Positions 17,054 to 25,893 of a stretch of DNA of 64,000 bases are shown here, in pieces (the stretch's first letter is position 1; each line of letters starts with the position of its first letter). The position numbers and the translations under genes were made by a program. Where the stretch lies: assembly GCF_002897295.1 (NCBI RefSeq), contig NZ_BEXF01000014.1, positions 62,001 to 126,000 on the forward strand, in the 5' to 3' direction. Source of the stretch: Brevibacillus reuszeri. GTDB taxonomy: Bacteria > Bacillota > Bacilli > Brevibacillales > Brevibacillaceae. The notes under the pieces were generated by a model. It did no database searches, had not been told where the DNA came from, and saw only the letters and a program-made list of their open reading frames with translations.

Positions 17054-17850
17054 AAAAGATCAACGTACTCGGACTCATCACATTCTTTGTGCTTATTTTG
17101 GTCAATCTGCCGTTTTTGGTCATCATCCCGAGCTCGTTCACGGCTGCTGGGTATCTCGCATTTCCGCCTGAAGGCTTTTCCTTGCAGTGGTACTCGATGA
17201 TTTTGGAACGACCAGAGTTTATCGAATCGCTGTGGACGAGTCTCAAGCTGGCTGCTATCACTGCCATTTTGGCGACATTTCTTGGAACGCTGGCTGCTTT
17301 TGCCCTCTCCAAGTACAAGTTTCGTGGTAGTGGAGTCATCAATGCATTGATGCTCTCTCCGCTTACGGTGCCATCCCTGATCATCGGGATTTCAGCGCTG
17401 CTGTTTTTTACCCGGATTGGCATCGCAGGAACCTTTACCGGACTGTTGCTGGCCCATATTTTGATCTCCATCCCGTACGTTGTACGGTTGGTACTGACGG
17501 GACTGAGCACGTTCGACTATACGCTGGAAAAGGCGGGTTACATGCTGGGCGCCCATCCGCTTCGGGTGTTCTGGGACATCACGCTCCCGCTGTTGCGCCC
17601 GGCTATTGTGTCAGGAATGATCTTTTCGTTTTTGACCTCGTTTGATAATGTGACGGTTTCCCTCTTTTTGGTGGCGCCGGATACTACCACGCTGCCGCTC
17701 GCGATCTTTACCTATATGCAGGAGACGTTGGACCCACTGGTGGCTTCCATCTCTGCGGTCGTTATCCTGCTGAGCCTGGTATTTATCGTGCTGCTTGAAA
17801 AAGTGTACGGACTAGAGCGCCTGTTCGGACTCAATTCACAATCTCATTAA
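17050..17850 (+). CDS. ABC transporter permease, PotC-like
   Basis: 266 residues, six membrane segments, with the EAA loop LEKAGYMLGAHPLRVFWDITLP. Typical PotC features include the early FVLILVNLPFLVIIPSSFT helix and YSMILERPEF (amphipathic segment before helix 2). With the PotB-like protein it forms the channel. The M20 peptidase gene starts 12 bases after its stop. Confidence 0.92.
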   Translation: MKKINVLGLITFFVLILVNLPFLVIIPSSFTAAGYLAFPPEGFSLQWYSMILERPEFIESLWTSLKLAAITAILATFLGTLAAFALSKYKFRGSGVINALMLSPLTVPSLIIGISALLFFTRIGIAGTFTGLLLAHILISIPYVVRLVLTGLSTFDYTLEKAGYMLGAHPLRVFWDITLPLLRPAIVSGMIFSFLTSFDNVTVSLFLVAPDTTTLPLAIFTYMQETLDPLVASISAVVILLSLVFIVLLEKVYGLERLFGLNSQSH

Positions 17851-17862
17851 GGAAGAGGCACT

Positions 17863-18999
17863 ATGTCAATTCACACTTATTTGCAAGACAACATGACCCA
17901 CTTTCTTCAATTACTTGAGGAAGCAGTCAACATGGACTCGCCTTCGCGAGATAAAGCGCTGGGCGACCGGATGGCGGGCTGGTTCGCACTACAGTTTCAA
18001 CGGCTGACAGGTGGAAGGGCAGAGCTGATCCCGAATGCTACATATGGCGATCAGGTGCGTTGTACGCTTGGCGAAGGCGATAAGCAAATCCTGATCATCG
18101 GTCATTACGATACTGTATGGCTGGAGGGAGAAGCGGCTCGCAGGCCATTTGCGATCCGTGATGGAAAAGCTTTTGGACCGGGCGTCTATGATATGAAAGC
18201 AGGCGTACTGCAAGCGATGTTTGCGCTGCGGGCCTTGGTCAAGCAAGATCGTATGCCTGCTGATAAAAAAATCGTTTTGCTATTAAACAGCGACGAAGAG
18301 ATCGGCAGTCCAACATCCAGACAGCTGGTAGAGGAGGAAGCGGCACGTTCCGTTGCCAGCTTTGTTCTGGAGCCACCGACAGAGCCGATTGGCGCATTGA
18401 AGACGTGGCGCAAGGGCAGTGCCCATTTTACCCTCGCTGTTCAGGGAATTTCTGCTCACGCTGGTGTGGATCATCAAAAAGGAGTCTCAGCGATTGAAGA
18501 GCTTGCTCGGCAGATTCAATTTCTGCACAGCTTGACCGATTACACCAAAGGAACGACTGTGAATGTCGGCGTGATCAAGGGCGGAATCGGATCAAATGTT
18601 GTGGCGGATTATGCAGAGGCCGGGATTGATGTGCGCATCGTTTCCATGGAGGAGGCAGAACGGATCGAAAAAGTGATTCGGGAGCTTACACCGACGCTTA
18701 ATGGCACGACCATTAGCGTAACGGGAGGCATTCGCCGTCCACCGATGGAACGAACCGAAGATACCGGGACTTTATTTTCGCTGGCCCAATCCATCAGTAA
18801 GAATGAGCTAGGAATGGATTTGCAAGAATCGGGTACGGGGGGCGTCAGCGACGGAAATTTTGCCGCCGCTTGCGGAATTCCGACGCTGGATGGACTCGGT
18901 ACAAAGGGTGGCTACGCGCACTCGCCGGAAGAATGGATCGAACTGGGTGAAATACCGATCCGCGCTGCATTGTTAGCGCGATTGATCGAAGAAGTATAA
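17863..18999 (+). CDS. M20 family metallopeptidase, carboxypeptidase G2-like
   Basis: 378 residues. Metal ligands and catalytic residues are all visible: GHYDTVW (His81, Asp83), Asp110 in GVYDMKAG, Glu145-Glu146 in NSDEEIGS, a Glu in VLEPPT, and a C-terminal His in GYAHSPEEW. A dimerisation (lid) domain lies between, beginning at SAHAGVD. No signal peptide, so it acts in the cytosol. Family members cleave terminal amino acids from N-acyl amino acids, dipeptides or folate-like conjugates. As the last gene of an ABC uptake operon, it probably processes the imported compound. GGAAGAGG precedes the ATG. Confidence 0.88.
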   Translation: MSIHTYLQDNMTHFLQLLEEAVNMDSPSRDKALGDRMAGWFALQFQRLTGGRAELIPNATYGDQVRCTLGEGDKQILIIGHYDTVWLEGEAARRPFAIRDGKAFGPGVYDMKAGVLQAMFALRALVKQDRMPADKKIVLLLNSDEEIGSPTSRQLVEEEAARSVASFVLEPPTEPIGALKTWRKGSAHFTLAVQGISAHAGVDHQKGVSAIEELARQIQFLHSLTDYTKGTTVNVGVIKGGIGSNVVADYAEAGIDVRIVSMEEAERIEKVIRELTPTLNGTTISVTGGIRRPPMERTEDTGTLFSLAQSISKNELGMDLQESGTGGVSDGNFAAACGIPTLDGLGTKGGYAHSPEEWIELGEIPIRAALLARLIEEV

Positions 19000-19012
19000 A
19001 GAGAGAAAAAAG

Positions 19013-19057
19013 CACCTGCTGCGATGCGTGTGGTACTTCCATGCATCGTTGCAGGTG
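19013..19057 (-). terminator. Terminator between the M20 and MFS genes
   Basis: CACCTGCTGCGATGC (19013-19027) pairs, with two mismatches, with GCATCGTTGCAGGTG (19043-19057). Read on the minus strand it is followed by TTTTTT, so it best serves the MFS gene. It lacks a good U-tract rightward. Confidence 0.75.
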
Positions 19058-19074
19058 ATTGTTCGTTTGGTGCG

Positions 19075-20250
19075 TTATTTTACAGCAGATAAATGACGAC
19101 GTCCCATGGACAAAGCCAGGATGCTAAAGAGAACGACGAGGGCACCGACGTAAAATGGAACAGTTGAGCTGTACACTTCCGCCAGCTTCCCCGCGAGCCA
19201 TGGAGCGATAGCACCACCTACAAAGCGGACAAAGCTGTAGGCAGAGGAAGCAACCGCGCGTTCGACAGGAGCCACATCCATGACGACAGTCGTCAAAATC
19301 GTATTAATGATCCCCAAAATGGCGCCAGCTACCGCAATGGCGACGACCAGACCTGTTTGGGATGAGACGGAAAAACCCATGTATGCCAAATCGACGGCAA
19401 GCAAGAGCAGCATGACATACAAGGTTCGAACCGAGCCAAATCGGTCTGTCAGCTTCGGTGCGACAATCACGGATGTAATGGCAAGCAGGACGCCCCAGAA
19501 AAAGAAGACGAGGCCCAGGCTGTGCTCATCCATGTGCAGAACGAATGGAGAGTAGGCAAGCAAGGTAAAGAAGCCAAAGTTATAAAGCAGGGCAGTCACA
19601 GCCATCGTAAAAAGCCCAGGATAGCGCAGCGCACGGAATGGATCGAGCAGAGACGTGCGCTTTTTTGGTTTGGGTATATCATTGAGTAAAACAAAAACAG
19701 CAAGAAAGGCAATCGCCATCAGCACGGAAACCCCAAAGAACGGACCGCGCCAGCTAATTCCCCCGAGCAAGCCTCCCAAAAGCGGACCTACAGACATCCC
19801 GAGTCCAATAGCCGCTTCGTATAAAACAATCGCGGACGCGGTTCCGCCGCTTGCGACACTCACGATCACAGCCAGTGCGGTCGAGATAAAGAAAGCATTC
19901 CCGATCCCCCAGCCGGCCCGAAACCAGACGATTCCATTAATCGAATTTGCCATACCACCCAAAAAAGCAAACAGAATAATAGCAAGAAGCCCAAAAAGCA
20001 TGGTTCTTTTTGGACCGATGCGACTAGACAGCCAACCAGTAATAAGCATCGTTACGCCAGTCATCAGCATGTAGCTGGTGAACAGCAGCGATACCTGACT
20101 TGGTGTGGCATCCAGCTTGGCAGCAATCGCCGGCAAGATCGGGTCTACCAGCCCTATTCCCATAAAGGCCACGACACAGGCAAAGGCAACCGCATACGCC
20201 GACTTGGGTTGCTTCAAAATAGTACGTAATGAATGTGAATCCGCAGACAT
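19075..20250 (-). CDS. MFS transporter, probable multidrug efflux
   Basis: 391 residues with about 12 membrane segments. Helix 2-3 loop GWLSSRIGPKRTMLFG is MFS motif A, and GAAIGLGMSVGPLLGGLLGG-like motif C (here YEAAIGLGMSVGPLLGG) marks it as an antiporter of the drug-efflux type. The start ATG is directly adjacent to the MerR stop (TAAATG), with GGAGGG upstream, so the two genes form one transcript. A MerR partner suggests induction by the drug itself. Substrate unknown. Confidence 0.9.
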   Translation of the reverse strand: MSADSHSLRTILKQPKSAYAVAFACVVAFMGIGLVDPILPAIAAKLDATPSQVSLLFTSYMLMTGVTMLITGWLSSRIGPKRTMLFGLLAIILFAFLGGMANSINGIVWFRAGWGIGNAFFISTALAVIVSVASGGTASAIVLYEAAIGLGMSVGPLLGGLLGGISWRGPFFGVSVLMAIAFLAVFVLLNDIPKPKKRTSLLDPFRALRYPGLFTMAVTALLYNFGFFTLLAYSPFVLHMDEHSLGLVFFFWGVLLAITSVIVAPKLTDRFGSVRTLYVMLLLLAVDLAYMGFSVSSQTGLVVAIAVAGAILGIINTILTTVVMDVAPVERAVASSAYSFVRFVGGAIAPWLAGKLAEVYSSTVPFYVGALVVLFSILALSMGRRHLSAVK

Positions 20251-20715
20251 TTAGTTGTTCCCTCCCTGATGTTTTGCTTCCAATTCATTTTTCTTGTTCA
20301 CGATTCGATTGAGCCTTTCATCGTAGCTGCTCAATAGGTCAGCCATCCGAGACATTTTGTTTTGCAGAAAAGTGCGTTGTGTCGTGAGCGTTTCCTCCAG
20401 CGTTTGTAACATCTCGATTCGCTTGCGCAGTTCCACGCCATCAAGCTCCCGGTCTTTGTAGTGCAGATTGTAATAATCGCGTTGTTCATCGTAAAAACGA
20501 CTAAGCTCCATCATTTCTTTAATCTCTGCAAGCGAAGCTCCCAGCAAATCACGGATGTCCTTTACATGCAAAATTTGCTCGACATCGGCGTCTGTATACA
20601 TCCGGTAGCCACTGTCCGTTCTGCCAGAGGGAGAAACGAGTCCCAGCTCTTCGTAATAACGTAGCGCGCGCTTGGTCATGCTCGTTTTTTTTGCGACTTC
20701 CTCGATCCGATACAT
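20251..20715 (-). CDS. MerR family transcriptional regulator
   Basis: 154 residues. MerR-type HTH at residues 1-70 (YRIEEVAKKTSMTKRALRYYEELGLV, then a wing with TDSGYRMYTDADV), followed by a long coiled-coil dimerisation helix (about 80-120). The C-terminus is short and lacks a metal-binding Cys cluster or a large drug-binding domain. Upstream lies a near-perfect palindrome (20770-20793). AGGAGG precedes the ATG. It probably controls its own two-gene unit with the MFS exporter. Confidence 0.9.
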   Translation of the reverse strand: MYRIEEVAKKTSMTKRALRYYEELGLVSPSGRTDSGYRMYTDADVEQILHVKDIRDLLGASLAEIKEMMELSRFYDEQRDYYNLHYKDRELDGVELRKRIEMLQTLEETLTTQRTFLQNKMSRMADLLSSYDERLNRIVNKKNELEAKHQGGNN

Positions 20716-20769
20716 GGTATTCCTCCTTTCCTTTTGTTAGTTCATCACGAATCGTTTGATTACAACTAT

Positions 20770-20793
20770 AACCTTAACGTAAACGTTATGGTT
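20770..20793 (-). promoter_or_regulatory. Palindromic operator upstream of merR
   Basis: AACCTTAACGT (20770-20780) and ACGTTATGGTT (20783-20793) form an inverted repeat with one mismatch and a 2-base spacer. Palindromes of this ACCTTAACGT type are common at MerR-regulated promoters. A possible -10 TATAGT (20770-20765, minus) is adjacent, but no -35 at the usual 19-20 base spacing is clear. Confidence 0.6.
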
Positions 20794-20967
20794 TTTCAAT
20801 GGGGATATTTTCTTTTAGGGTTTGATCTATTTAGTCTGCCCGATGAAGAGATTCTTTTGCTCCCCGACAGTTTGATAATGGATCGGGGTGCCATTTCCAA
20901 CCATTTTGCGAGATAATGGAAAGGTCTGTATACGCCATTTCTCATAGAAAAGAGGTCGAATACGTAT

Positions 20968-21942
20968 ATGAAGTACTATCGATTAGGAAGCAGTGGATTA
21001 AAAGTCTCGGCTTTGGGCCTTGGCACAAACTCCTTTGGTGGTCGTGCCGACGAACAAACATCTACCGCGATTATTCACACAGCCATTGAGAATGGAATTA
21101 CGTTTATTGATACGGCGAATATTTACACCCATACAGAATCAGAGCGCATCATCGGCCAAGCATTGGAGGGCAAGCGGCATGAGGTTGTACTCGCGACGAA
21201 GGCTGGCTTGGTAAAAGGAGAGGGGCCAAATCAAAAAGGCTCGTCCCGCTATCATCTGATGCAAGAGCTGGAGAACAGTCTGAAGCGACTGCGGACAGAT
21301 TATGTGGACTTGTACCAGATCCACACCTTTGACCCAGAGACGCCTTTGGAAGAAACCTTGCGCGCGCTGGATGATATGGTTCGCTCTGGTAAAGTACGTT
21401 ATATCGGAGCATCGAACTATGCGGCCTGGGAATTGATGAAAGCGATTGGGATCAGTGCGAAGGAAGGTCTTAACCGCTATGTGTCCACACAGGTCAGCTA
21501 CTCACTGGCAGATCGTACGCCAGAGCGTGAGCTGGTTCCGCTGTGCCTGGATCAGGGAGTAGGCATCATTCCGTACTTCCCGCTTGCAGGCGGTATTTTA
21601 ACGGGCAAGTATACATCTACCGACCAGGCACCAGCGGGCTCCAGAGCGGACAAGGAACCTCGCTTTGTCAAAATGCTCAGCCCTGATAAGCTGGAGCTGA
21701 GCGAGCAGGTAGGTAAACTGGCTGGAGAGCTGGGGGTAACGTCTAGCGTGCTCTCGCTTGCATGGCTGATGCACAAGCCGGCAGTTTCCTCGGTCATTGT
21801 AGGTGCTACCAGCGCCAAGCAGCTGACGGACAATTTGCAAAGCGCCACGCTGGAGTTGGATGAAGCAAGCTTTGCAGCATTGGAGAATATCAGCGACAAG
21901 TATCGGAATGGAGAGCCGTTCGCTGTCTATCGTTTGTCGTAA
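20968..21942 (+). CDS. Aldo/keto reductase
   Basis: 324 residues, NADPH-dependent oxidoreductase of the Shaker-beta/YghZ-like AKR group. The catalytic tetrad is visible: Asp48 in FIDTA, Tyr53 in NIYTH, Lys78 in ATKAG and His119 in YQIHTFD. The C-terminal cofactor region includes SSVIVGATSAKQL. GAGGT precedes the ATG. It stands alone between the divergent MerR gene and the convergent IMPDH-family gene. The physiological carbonyl substrate is unknown. Confidence 0.92.
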   Translation: MKYYRLGSSGLKVSALGLGTNSFGGRADEQTSTAIIHTAIENGITFIDTANIYTHTESERIIGQALEGKRHEVVLATKAGLVKGEGPNQKGSSRYHLMQELENSLKRLRTDYVDLYQIHTFDPETPLEETLRALDDMVRSGKVRYIGASNYAAWELMKAIGISAKEGLNRYVSTQVSYSLADRTPERELVPLCLDQGVGIIPYFPLAGGILTGKYTSTDQAPAGSRADKEPRFVKMLSPDKLELSEQVGKLAGELGVTSSVLSLAWLMHKPAVSSVIVGATSAKQLTDNLQSATLELDEASFAALENISDKYRNGEPFAVYRLS

Positions 21943-21970
21943 TAGTTATCCTTTCAGTCAGCTGAAAAAA

Positions 21971-22015
21971 GCAGAAAAAACCCAGCCCGATTGAACGAGG
22001 CTGGGTTTTTTCTGC
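21971..22015. terminator. Bidirectional terminator, 17-bp perfect stem
   Basis: The arm 21971-21987 (starting GCAGAAAAAACCC) is the exact reverse complement of 21999-22015 (ending TTTTTTCTGC). It separates the aldo/keto reductase and IMPDH-family genes. Confidence 0.9.
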
Positions 22016-22018
22016 TTA

Positions 22019-23518
22019 TTACTCTGCTGCCATGCTGCTTTCTTTCAAGATAACGTCGTGTGCGCCACCTTCTACCAGGCTGGTAGCAGAAACGACGGTA
22101 ATGCGAGCTTTTTGTTGCAGCTCAGCGATAGAAAGAGAGCCGATGTTGCACATGGTTGATTTGATTTTGCTCAGGGTACGATCCATATTCTCGCGCAGGC
22201 TTCCTGCGTATGGTACATACGAGTCGACACCTTCCTCGAACACGAGGCCGCTTTTTCCGCCAGTGTCATAACGCTGCCAGTTGCGCGCGCGATTGGAGCC
22301 TTCACCCCAATACTCTTTTACAAAGTTGTTTCCGATTTTTACCTTTTTAGTTGGGCTCTCGTCGAAGCGGGCGAAATAGCGACCCAGCATGACGAAATCC
22401 GCGCCCATAGCCAAAGCAAGGGTAACGTGGTAGTCGTGAACGATACCGCCATCGGAGCAAAGCGGGATGTAGATGCCTGTTTCCTTGAAGTATTCGTCAC
22501 GCGCTTCGGCAACCTCGATCAGAGCAGAGGCTTGTCCGCGTCCGATCCCTTTTTGCTCACGGGTAATGCAGATAGAGCCGCCGCCGATCCCTACTTTTAT
22601 GAAGTCTGCTCCCGACTCAACGAGATAGCGGAAGCCTTCCTTGTCGACTACATTTCCGGCACCGATCGGTACATTAAAGTTTTCTTTTACATACTGAACA
22701 GTCTCGCGCTGCCATTCGCTGAAGCCGTCGGAGGAGTCAATCACCAGGATATCTACTCCTGCTTCTACCAAAGCAGGTACCCGTTCCTTGTAGTCCTTGG
22801 TATTGATACCAGCGCCAACGATGTAGCTTTTGTTTGCATCCAAAAGGGATAGCGGATTGTTTTTGCGAGAGTCGTAGTCCTTGCGGAAAACAAGGAAGTC
22901 CAGGTTTTGCTTTTCATCGACGATTGGGAGACAATTGAGCTTATGCTCCCAGATCAGATCGTTTGCTTCGGAGAGGGTAATCCCCGATTTTCCGTAGATC
23001 AGGGAGGAGAAAGGTGTCATGATCTCACTCACAGGCTTGTCCAGAGAATCGCGGCTGATACGGTAGTCGCGGCCTGTGACGATTCCGAGCAGTTTGCCTT
23101 TGGCGGAACCATCTTCTGTAATCGCTACGGTAGAGTGACCGGTTTGTTCTTTCAAATCGAGGATATCTTTGAGTGTATGCCCCGGCGTCAGATTGGAACG
23201 GCTGACTACGAAGCCTGCTTTGTATCCTTTTGCTTTGCGCACCATTGTGGCCTGACTTTCAACTGATTGAGAGCCGAAAATAAAGGAAATACCGCCACAT
23301 CTAGCCAATGCTACCGCCATATGATGGTCGGATACTGCTTGCATGACTGCGGATGAGAACGGTATGTTTAAAGAAAGCGCTGGCTTTTCACCCTTCTTAA
23401 ACTTCGTAAGCGGGGTGGATAAGTCCACATTATTCGGTGTACATTCTTTTGTGGTCAGGTTTGGAAGCAGCAAAAACTCATTGAACGTCCGGGATGGTTC
23501 TGTGTAATAGAAAGCCAC
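22019..23518 (-). CDS. IMP dehydrogenase family protein with CBS pair
   Basis: 499 residues from GTG 23518, which has AGGAGGAG at ideal spacing; a longer frame back to TTG 23590 has no ribosome site. IMPDH oxidises IMP to XMP with NAD+, the first step to GMP. The TIM barrel is split by a CBS pair at about 100-215. The catalytic loop is GIGGGSICITRE with Cys317, and the mobile flap region has EGSNRARNWQRY with the Arg-Tyr pair. Sequence blocks differ from classical bacterial GuaB, so it may be a second IMPDH or a divergent guaB. It is away from other purine genes. Confidence 0.85.
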   Translation of the reverse strand: MAFYYTEPSRTFNEFLLLPNLTTKECTPNNVDLSTPLTKFKKGEKPALSLNIPFSSAVMQAVSDHHMAVALARCGGISFIFGSQSVESQATMVRKAKGYKAGFVVSRSNLTPGHTLKDILDLKEQTGHSTVAITEDGSAKGKLLGIVTGRDYRISRDSLDKPVSEIMTPFSSLIYGKSGITLSEANDLIWEHKLNCLPIVDEKQNLDFLVFRKDYDSRKNNPLSLLDANKSYIVGAGINTKDYKERVPALVEAGVDILVIDSSDGFSEWQRETVQYVKENFNVPIGAGNVVDKEGFRYLVESGADFIKVGIGGGSICITREQKGIGRGQASALIEVAEARDEYFKETGIYIPLCSDGGIVHDYHVTLALAMGADFVMLGRYFARFDESPTKKVKIGNNFVKEYWGEGSNRARNWQRYDTGGKSGLVFEEGVDSYVPYAGSLRENMDRTLSKIKSTMCNIGSLSIAELQQKARITVVSATSLVEGGAHDVILKESSMAAE

Positions 23519-23597
23519 AATTTTCTCCTCCTGTGAGATTTTTATTAGAGAAATTTTTATCATGTTAACCGCCAAGGGCAGGAACGTCAATAGGGAA

Positions 23598-24401
23598 ATG
23601 AAAGATGAGGTGTTTTCTTTGCGAAGTTTGCGAACAAGTCATGAACACATGAAATGGAGAGAACGGATTTCTTTGGAAGAATCGTACATGCTCTCATGTA
23701 ATTTATTACGACCTGACAGATGCTTGTGTGTAACAGACAGCGTGAATGGAGAAGCAGTCGCCATCGGTACCTATCAGAAGGGTATGCCTTTTCATGCTTT
23801 TTCTGTTCATCTGTTTGATGGTGCAGGTACATATTCAATGGAGTACATGCTGACTATTTTTCGGGAAGATCTGGGTGACAAGCTGCCTAGCGGGTCGACC
23901 GGTGTGCTGGCGGTAAATGAAGACATCCTCGATCGCCTGATGATCCCGAATATTCTCTCACACAAAACGATGCTGCTCATGAAGCTGACTCAGCCTGAGT
24001 TCCTCGCTCCGGCAGGGGCTTCTCGTTTACTGGAGCTTAGTGAAGCGAAAATTGCCGAGGAAATGGCGGAGCAGCTCGGAATGATAGCATTTCGCGCGGA
24101 AGAGGTAGTGGAGATGCCGCATCTAGCGCTTTTTTCAGAGACAGGAGCACCGATGGCAATTGGCGGGTTTCATATGTACACCGATGAGTTCGTCGAGCTC
24201 GGAAACATCGGGACGTCAATTCATCATCGGAAAAAGGGTCTCGGTACGCAAATCACCTCTGATGTGAGCCGGTTGGGGCTGCAAAAATCGCCTCAAGTAT
24301 ATTTGGTCGTTTTCGCTGATAATCCGGCTGCTATCCACCTGTATGAAAAGCTCGGCTACAAAACGGTCGCTCGATATGCTTTTGTAGAGTTTTCGCTGTA
24401 A
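23598..24401 (+). CDS. GNAT family N-acetyltransferase
   Basis: 267 residues from ATG 23598. The C-terminal half holds the acetyl-CoA fold: MAIGGFHMYTDEFVELGNIGTSIHHRKKGLGTQITSD-like strand, turn and pyrophosphate loop (KKGLGTQ), then ADNPAAIHLYEKLGY, typical of GNAT enzymes. The N-terminal ~130 residues are unassigned. The start is uncertain: 23562 (ATG), 23598 (ATG) and 23619 (TTG, with GAGGTG upstream) are all in frame. Divergent from the IMPDH-family gene. Acceptor substrate unknown. Confidence 0.75.
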   Translation: MKDEVFSLRSLRTSHEHMKWRERISLEESYMLSCNLLRPDRCLCVTDSVNGEAVAIGTYQKGMPFHAFSVHLFDGAGTYSMEYMLTIFREDLGDKLPSGSTGVLAVNEDILDRLMIPNILSHKTMLLMKLTQPEFLAPAGASRLLELSEAKIAEEMAEQLGMIAFRAEEVVEMPHLALFSETGAPMAIGGFHMYTDEFVELGNIGTSIHHRKKGLGTQITSDVSRLGLQKSPQVYLVVFADNPAAIHLYEKLGYKTVARYAFVEFSL

Positions 24402-24402
24402 G

Positions 24403-24451
24403 AAAAAAAGAGTGCCCACTGCTCCTAAAGGTTTAGGAGTGAGGCACTCTT
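24403..24451 (-). terminator. Terminator of the sensor kinase gene
   Basis: AAGAGTGCC (24408-24416) pairs with GGCACTCTT (24443-24451), with a second inner stem CTCCTAAA/TTTAGGAG. On the minus strand it is followed by T7, so it ends the leftward two-component operon, and may also serve the rightward GNAT gene. Confidence 0.85.
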
Positions 24452-24492
24452 GGTACTGCGTGCGTCTAGAGACTATTGGGGCTTGGGACAGT

Positions 24493-25893
24493 TTATCCCT
24501 TGAACTCCACAGGAATTGTCATAGTAAAGCAAGGTCCGTCTGGATCGTTACGGGCGACGATCGTTCCTTTATGCGCTTCGAATACAGCCCGCGCGATGGC
24601 AAGTCCGAGTCCATGCTTGCCCGATTTTCCTTTGCGGAAGCGCTGGAACAGGTGTGGAAGAAGTGCTTCTTCGATCGGAGGGCCGTCGTTTGCTATGCTC
24701 ACCACCATATTCCGTCCCACCTGTCTTCCGGTAATGGAAAGACGGCTTTTCGCGTAGCGCAGCTGGTTTTCCATAATGTTGACAAACGCGGTACTCAGCT
24801 GCTCGCCGTCTCCTTCCACAATCATGGTAGGGGGTAAACTAAGCTCCCATTCAACATGCGGGTTCAGTACGGAGAGACGCTGCTTCAATAACTGCATCAT
24901 TTCTGACAGATCGACTCGCCCCGTTTGCATCATTTGCGAAACCGATTCGATCTTGGTCAAATAGAGAAGCTGCCCGACGACCTTTTCCAGGCGCTTGCTC
25001 TCTTCCATGATAATGGACAACCCTTTTTCCGCCTGAGGACCCTGAAACACGCCTTCGATCAAACCCTGGGTGTAACCCTGGATCGCCATGATCGGTGTTT
25101 TTAGCTCATGCGAAATGTTTTGCACAAAATGTCGCTGGGATTCATCGTATTCCTTCAACTGATTTTTCATCGTATCGAACGATCTGGCCAACTGACCGAT
25201 CTCGTCGCCGCGGTCCATGGTCAGGGGGATGTCGAACTGACGGCGCGCGATTTTTTTGCACAGCTCGTCCAGACTGCGCAGCGGCTTGCTCAAATAACCG
25301 CTGAACCAGATTGCCAAAAGCCAGCTAGCCAAGAGAAGCAAGCTGAAGATGTAGAGGAACTGACGGGTCAAAATCGAGTTGATCTGATTGAGCTCCTGCT
25401 CTTTCGAGAACAGCACCATATAGTATGGAAAGCCGTGGTAGTCCATTTTCTTACTGACAAACAAGTAGTTCACATTCTCACGTTCCAACGAGCCGTGCTG
25501 GAGCTGCTCTGAGGGATGTGAGGCTGCTTTTACATAGAGCTCTCGAATGTCTGGAGGAGGAATTCGTTCTGCGCTACGGCTGCCTAGCTCTCGCCCGTTC
25601 TCTGCGTACACGATCATGTCAAACGAGTACTCATAGCGGGAGAGCAGCAGCTGCAAAAAGTAAGGAGCCGTTGCCGGAACGGTGAGCAGCTCGTTATGTT
25701 CATTAAACGCGATGTGCTCGGATAAGGTGAAGAATTCTTCCTCTAAAAGAGAGTACGTGTTGGAGACCAGATACTGCTTCACCGCCAACGGATAGCCGAT
25801 CCCGAGTCCGACGCCTAGCACCATGGTCAAAATCATGAACAGAATGAGAATTTGCCGGGAGAGCGGCAGGTTTTTCAAACGAAATTTGCTCAT
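24493..25893 (-). CDS. Sensor histidine kinase, CssS-like
   Basis: 466 residues. Membrane segment at about 13-35, extracytoplasmic sensor region at about 40-175, second membrane segment at about 178-198, HAMP domain to about 250, phospho-acceptor His262 in NISHELKTP, then an HATPase domain with NIMENQLRYA (N-box), NDGPPIEE and GKHGLGLAI. The IMENQLRYA and NDGPxIE blocks resemble B. subtilis CssS, the secretion-stress kinase, so a role in sensing misfolded exported protein is plausible. The start overlaps the regulator stop by 4 bases. Confidence 0.88.
   Translation of the reverse strand: MSKFRLKNLPLSRQILILFMILTMVLGVGLGIGYPLAVKQYLVSNTYSLLEEEFFTLSEHIAFNEHNELLTVPATAPYFLQLLLSRYEYSFDMIVYAENGRELGSRSAERIPPPDIRELYVKAASHPSEQLQHGSLERENVNYLFVSKKMDYHGFPYYMVLFSKEQELNQINSILTRQFLYIFSLLLLASWLLAIWFSGYLSKPLRSLDELCKKIARRQFDIPLTMDRGDEIGQLARSFDTMKNQLKEYDESQRHFVQNISHELKTPIMAIQGYTQGLIEGVFQGPQAEKGLSIIMEESKRLEKVVGQLLYLTKIESVSQMMQTGRVDLSEMMQLLKQRLSVLNPHVEWELSLPPTMIVEGDGEQLSTAFVNIMENQLRYAKSRLSITGRQVGRNMVVSIANDGPPIEEALLPHLFQRFRKGKSGKHGLGLAIARAVFEAHKGTIVARNDPDGPCFTMTIPVEFKG

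Noticed and set aside
20734..20916. 60-codon ORF between merR and the aldo/keto reductase
   Set aside because: No ribosome site, runs through the merR operator, and the product has no recognisable character.
23519..23590. Upstream extension of the IMPDH-family gene to TTG 23590
   Set aside because: The GTG at 23518 has a near-perfect AGGAGGAG; the extension includes that site and has none of its own.
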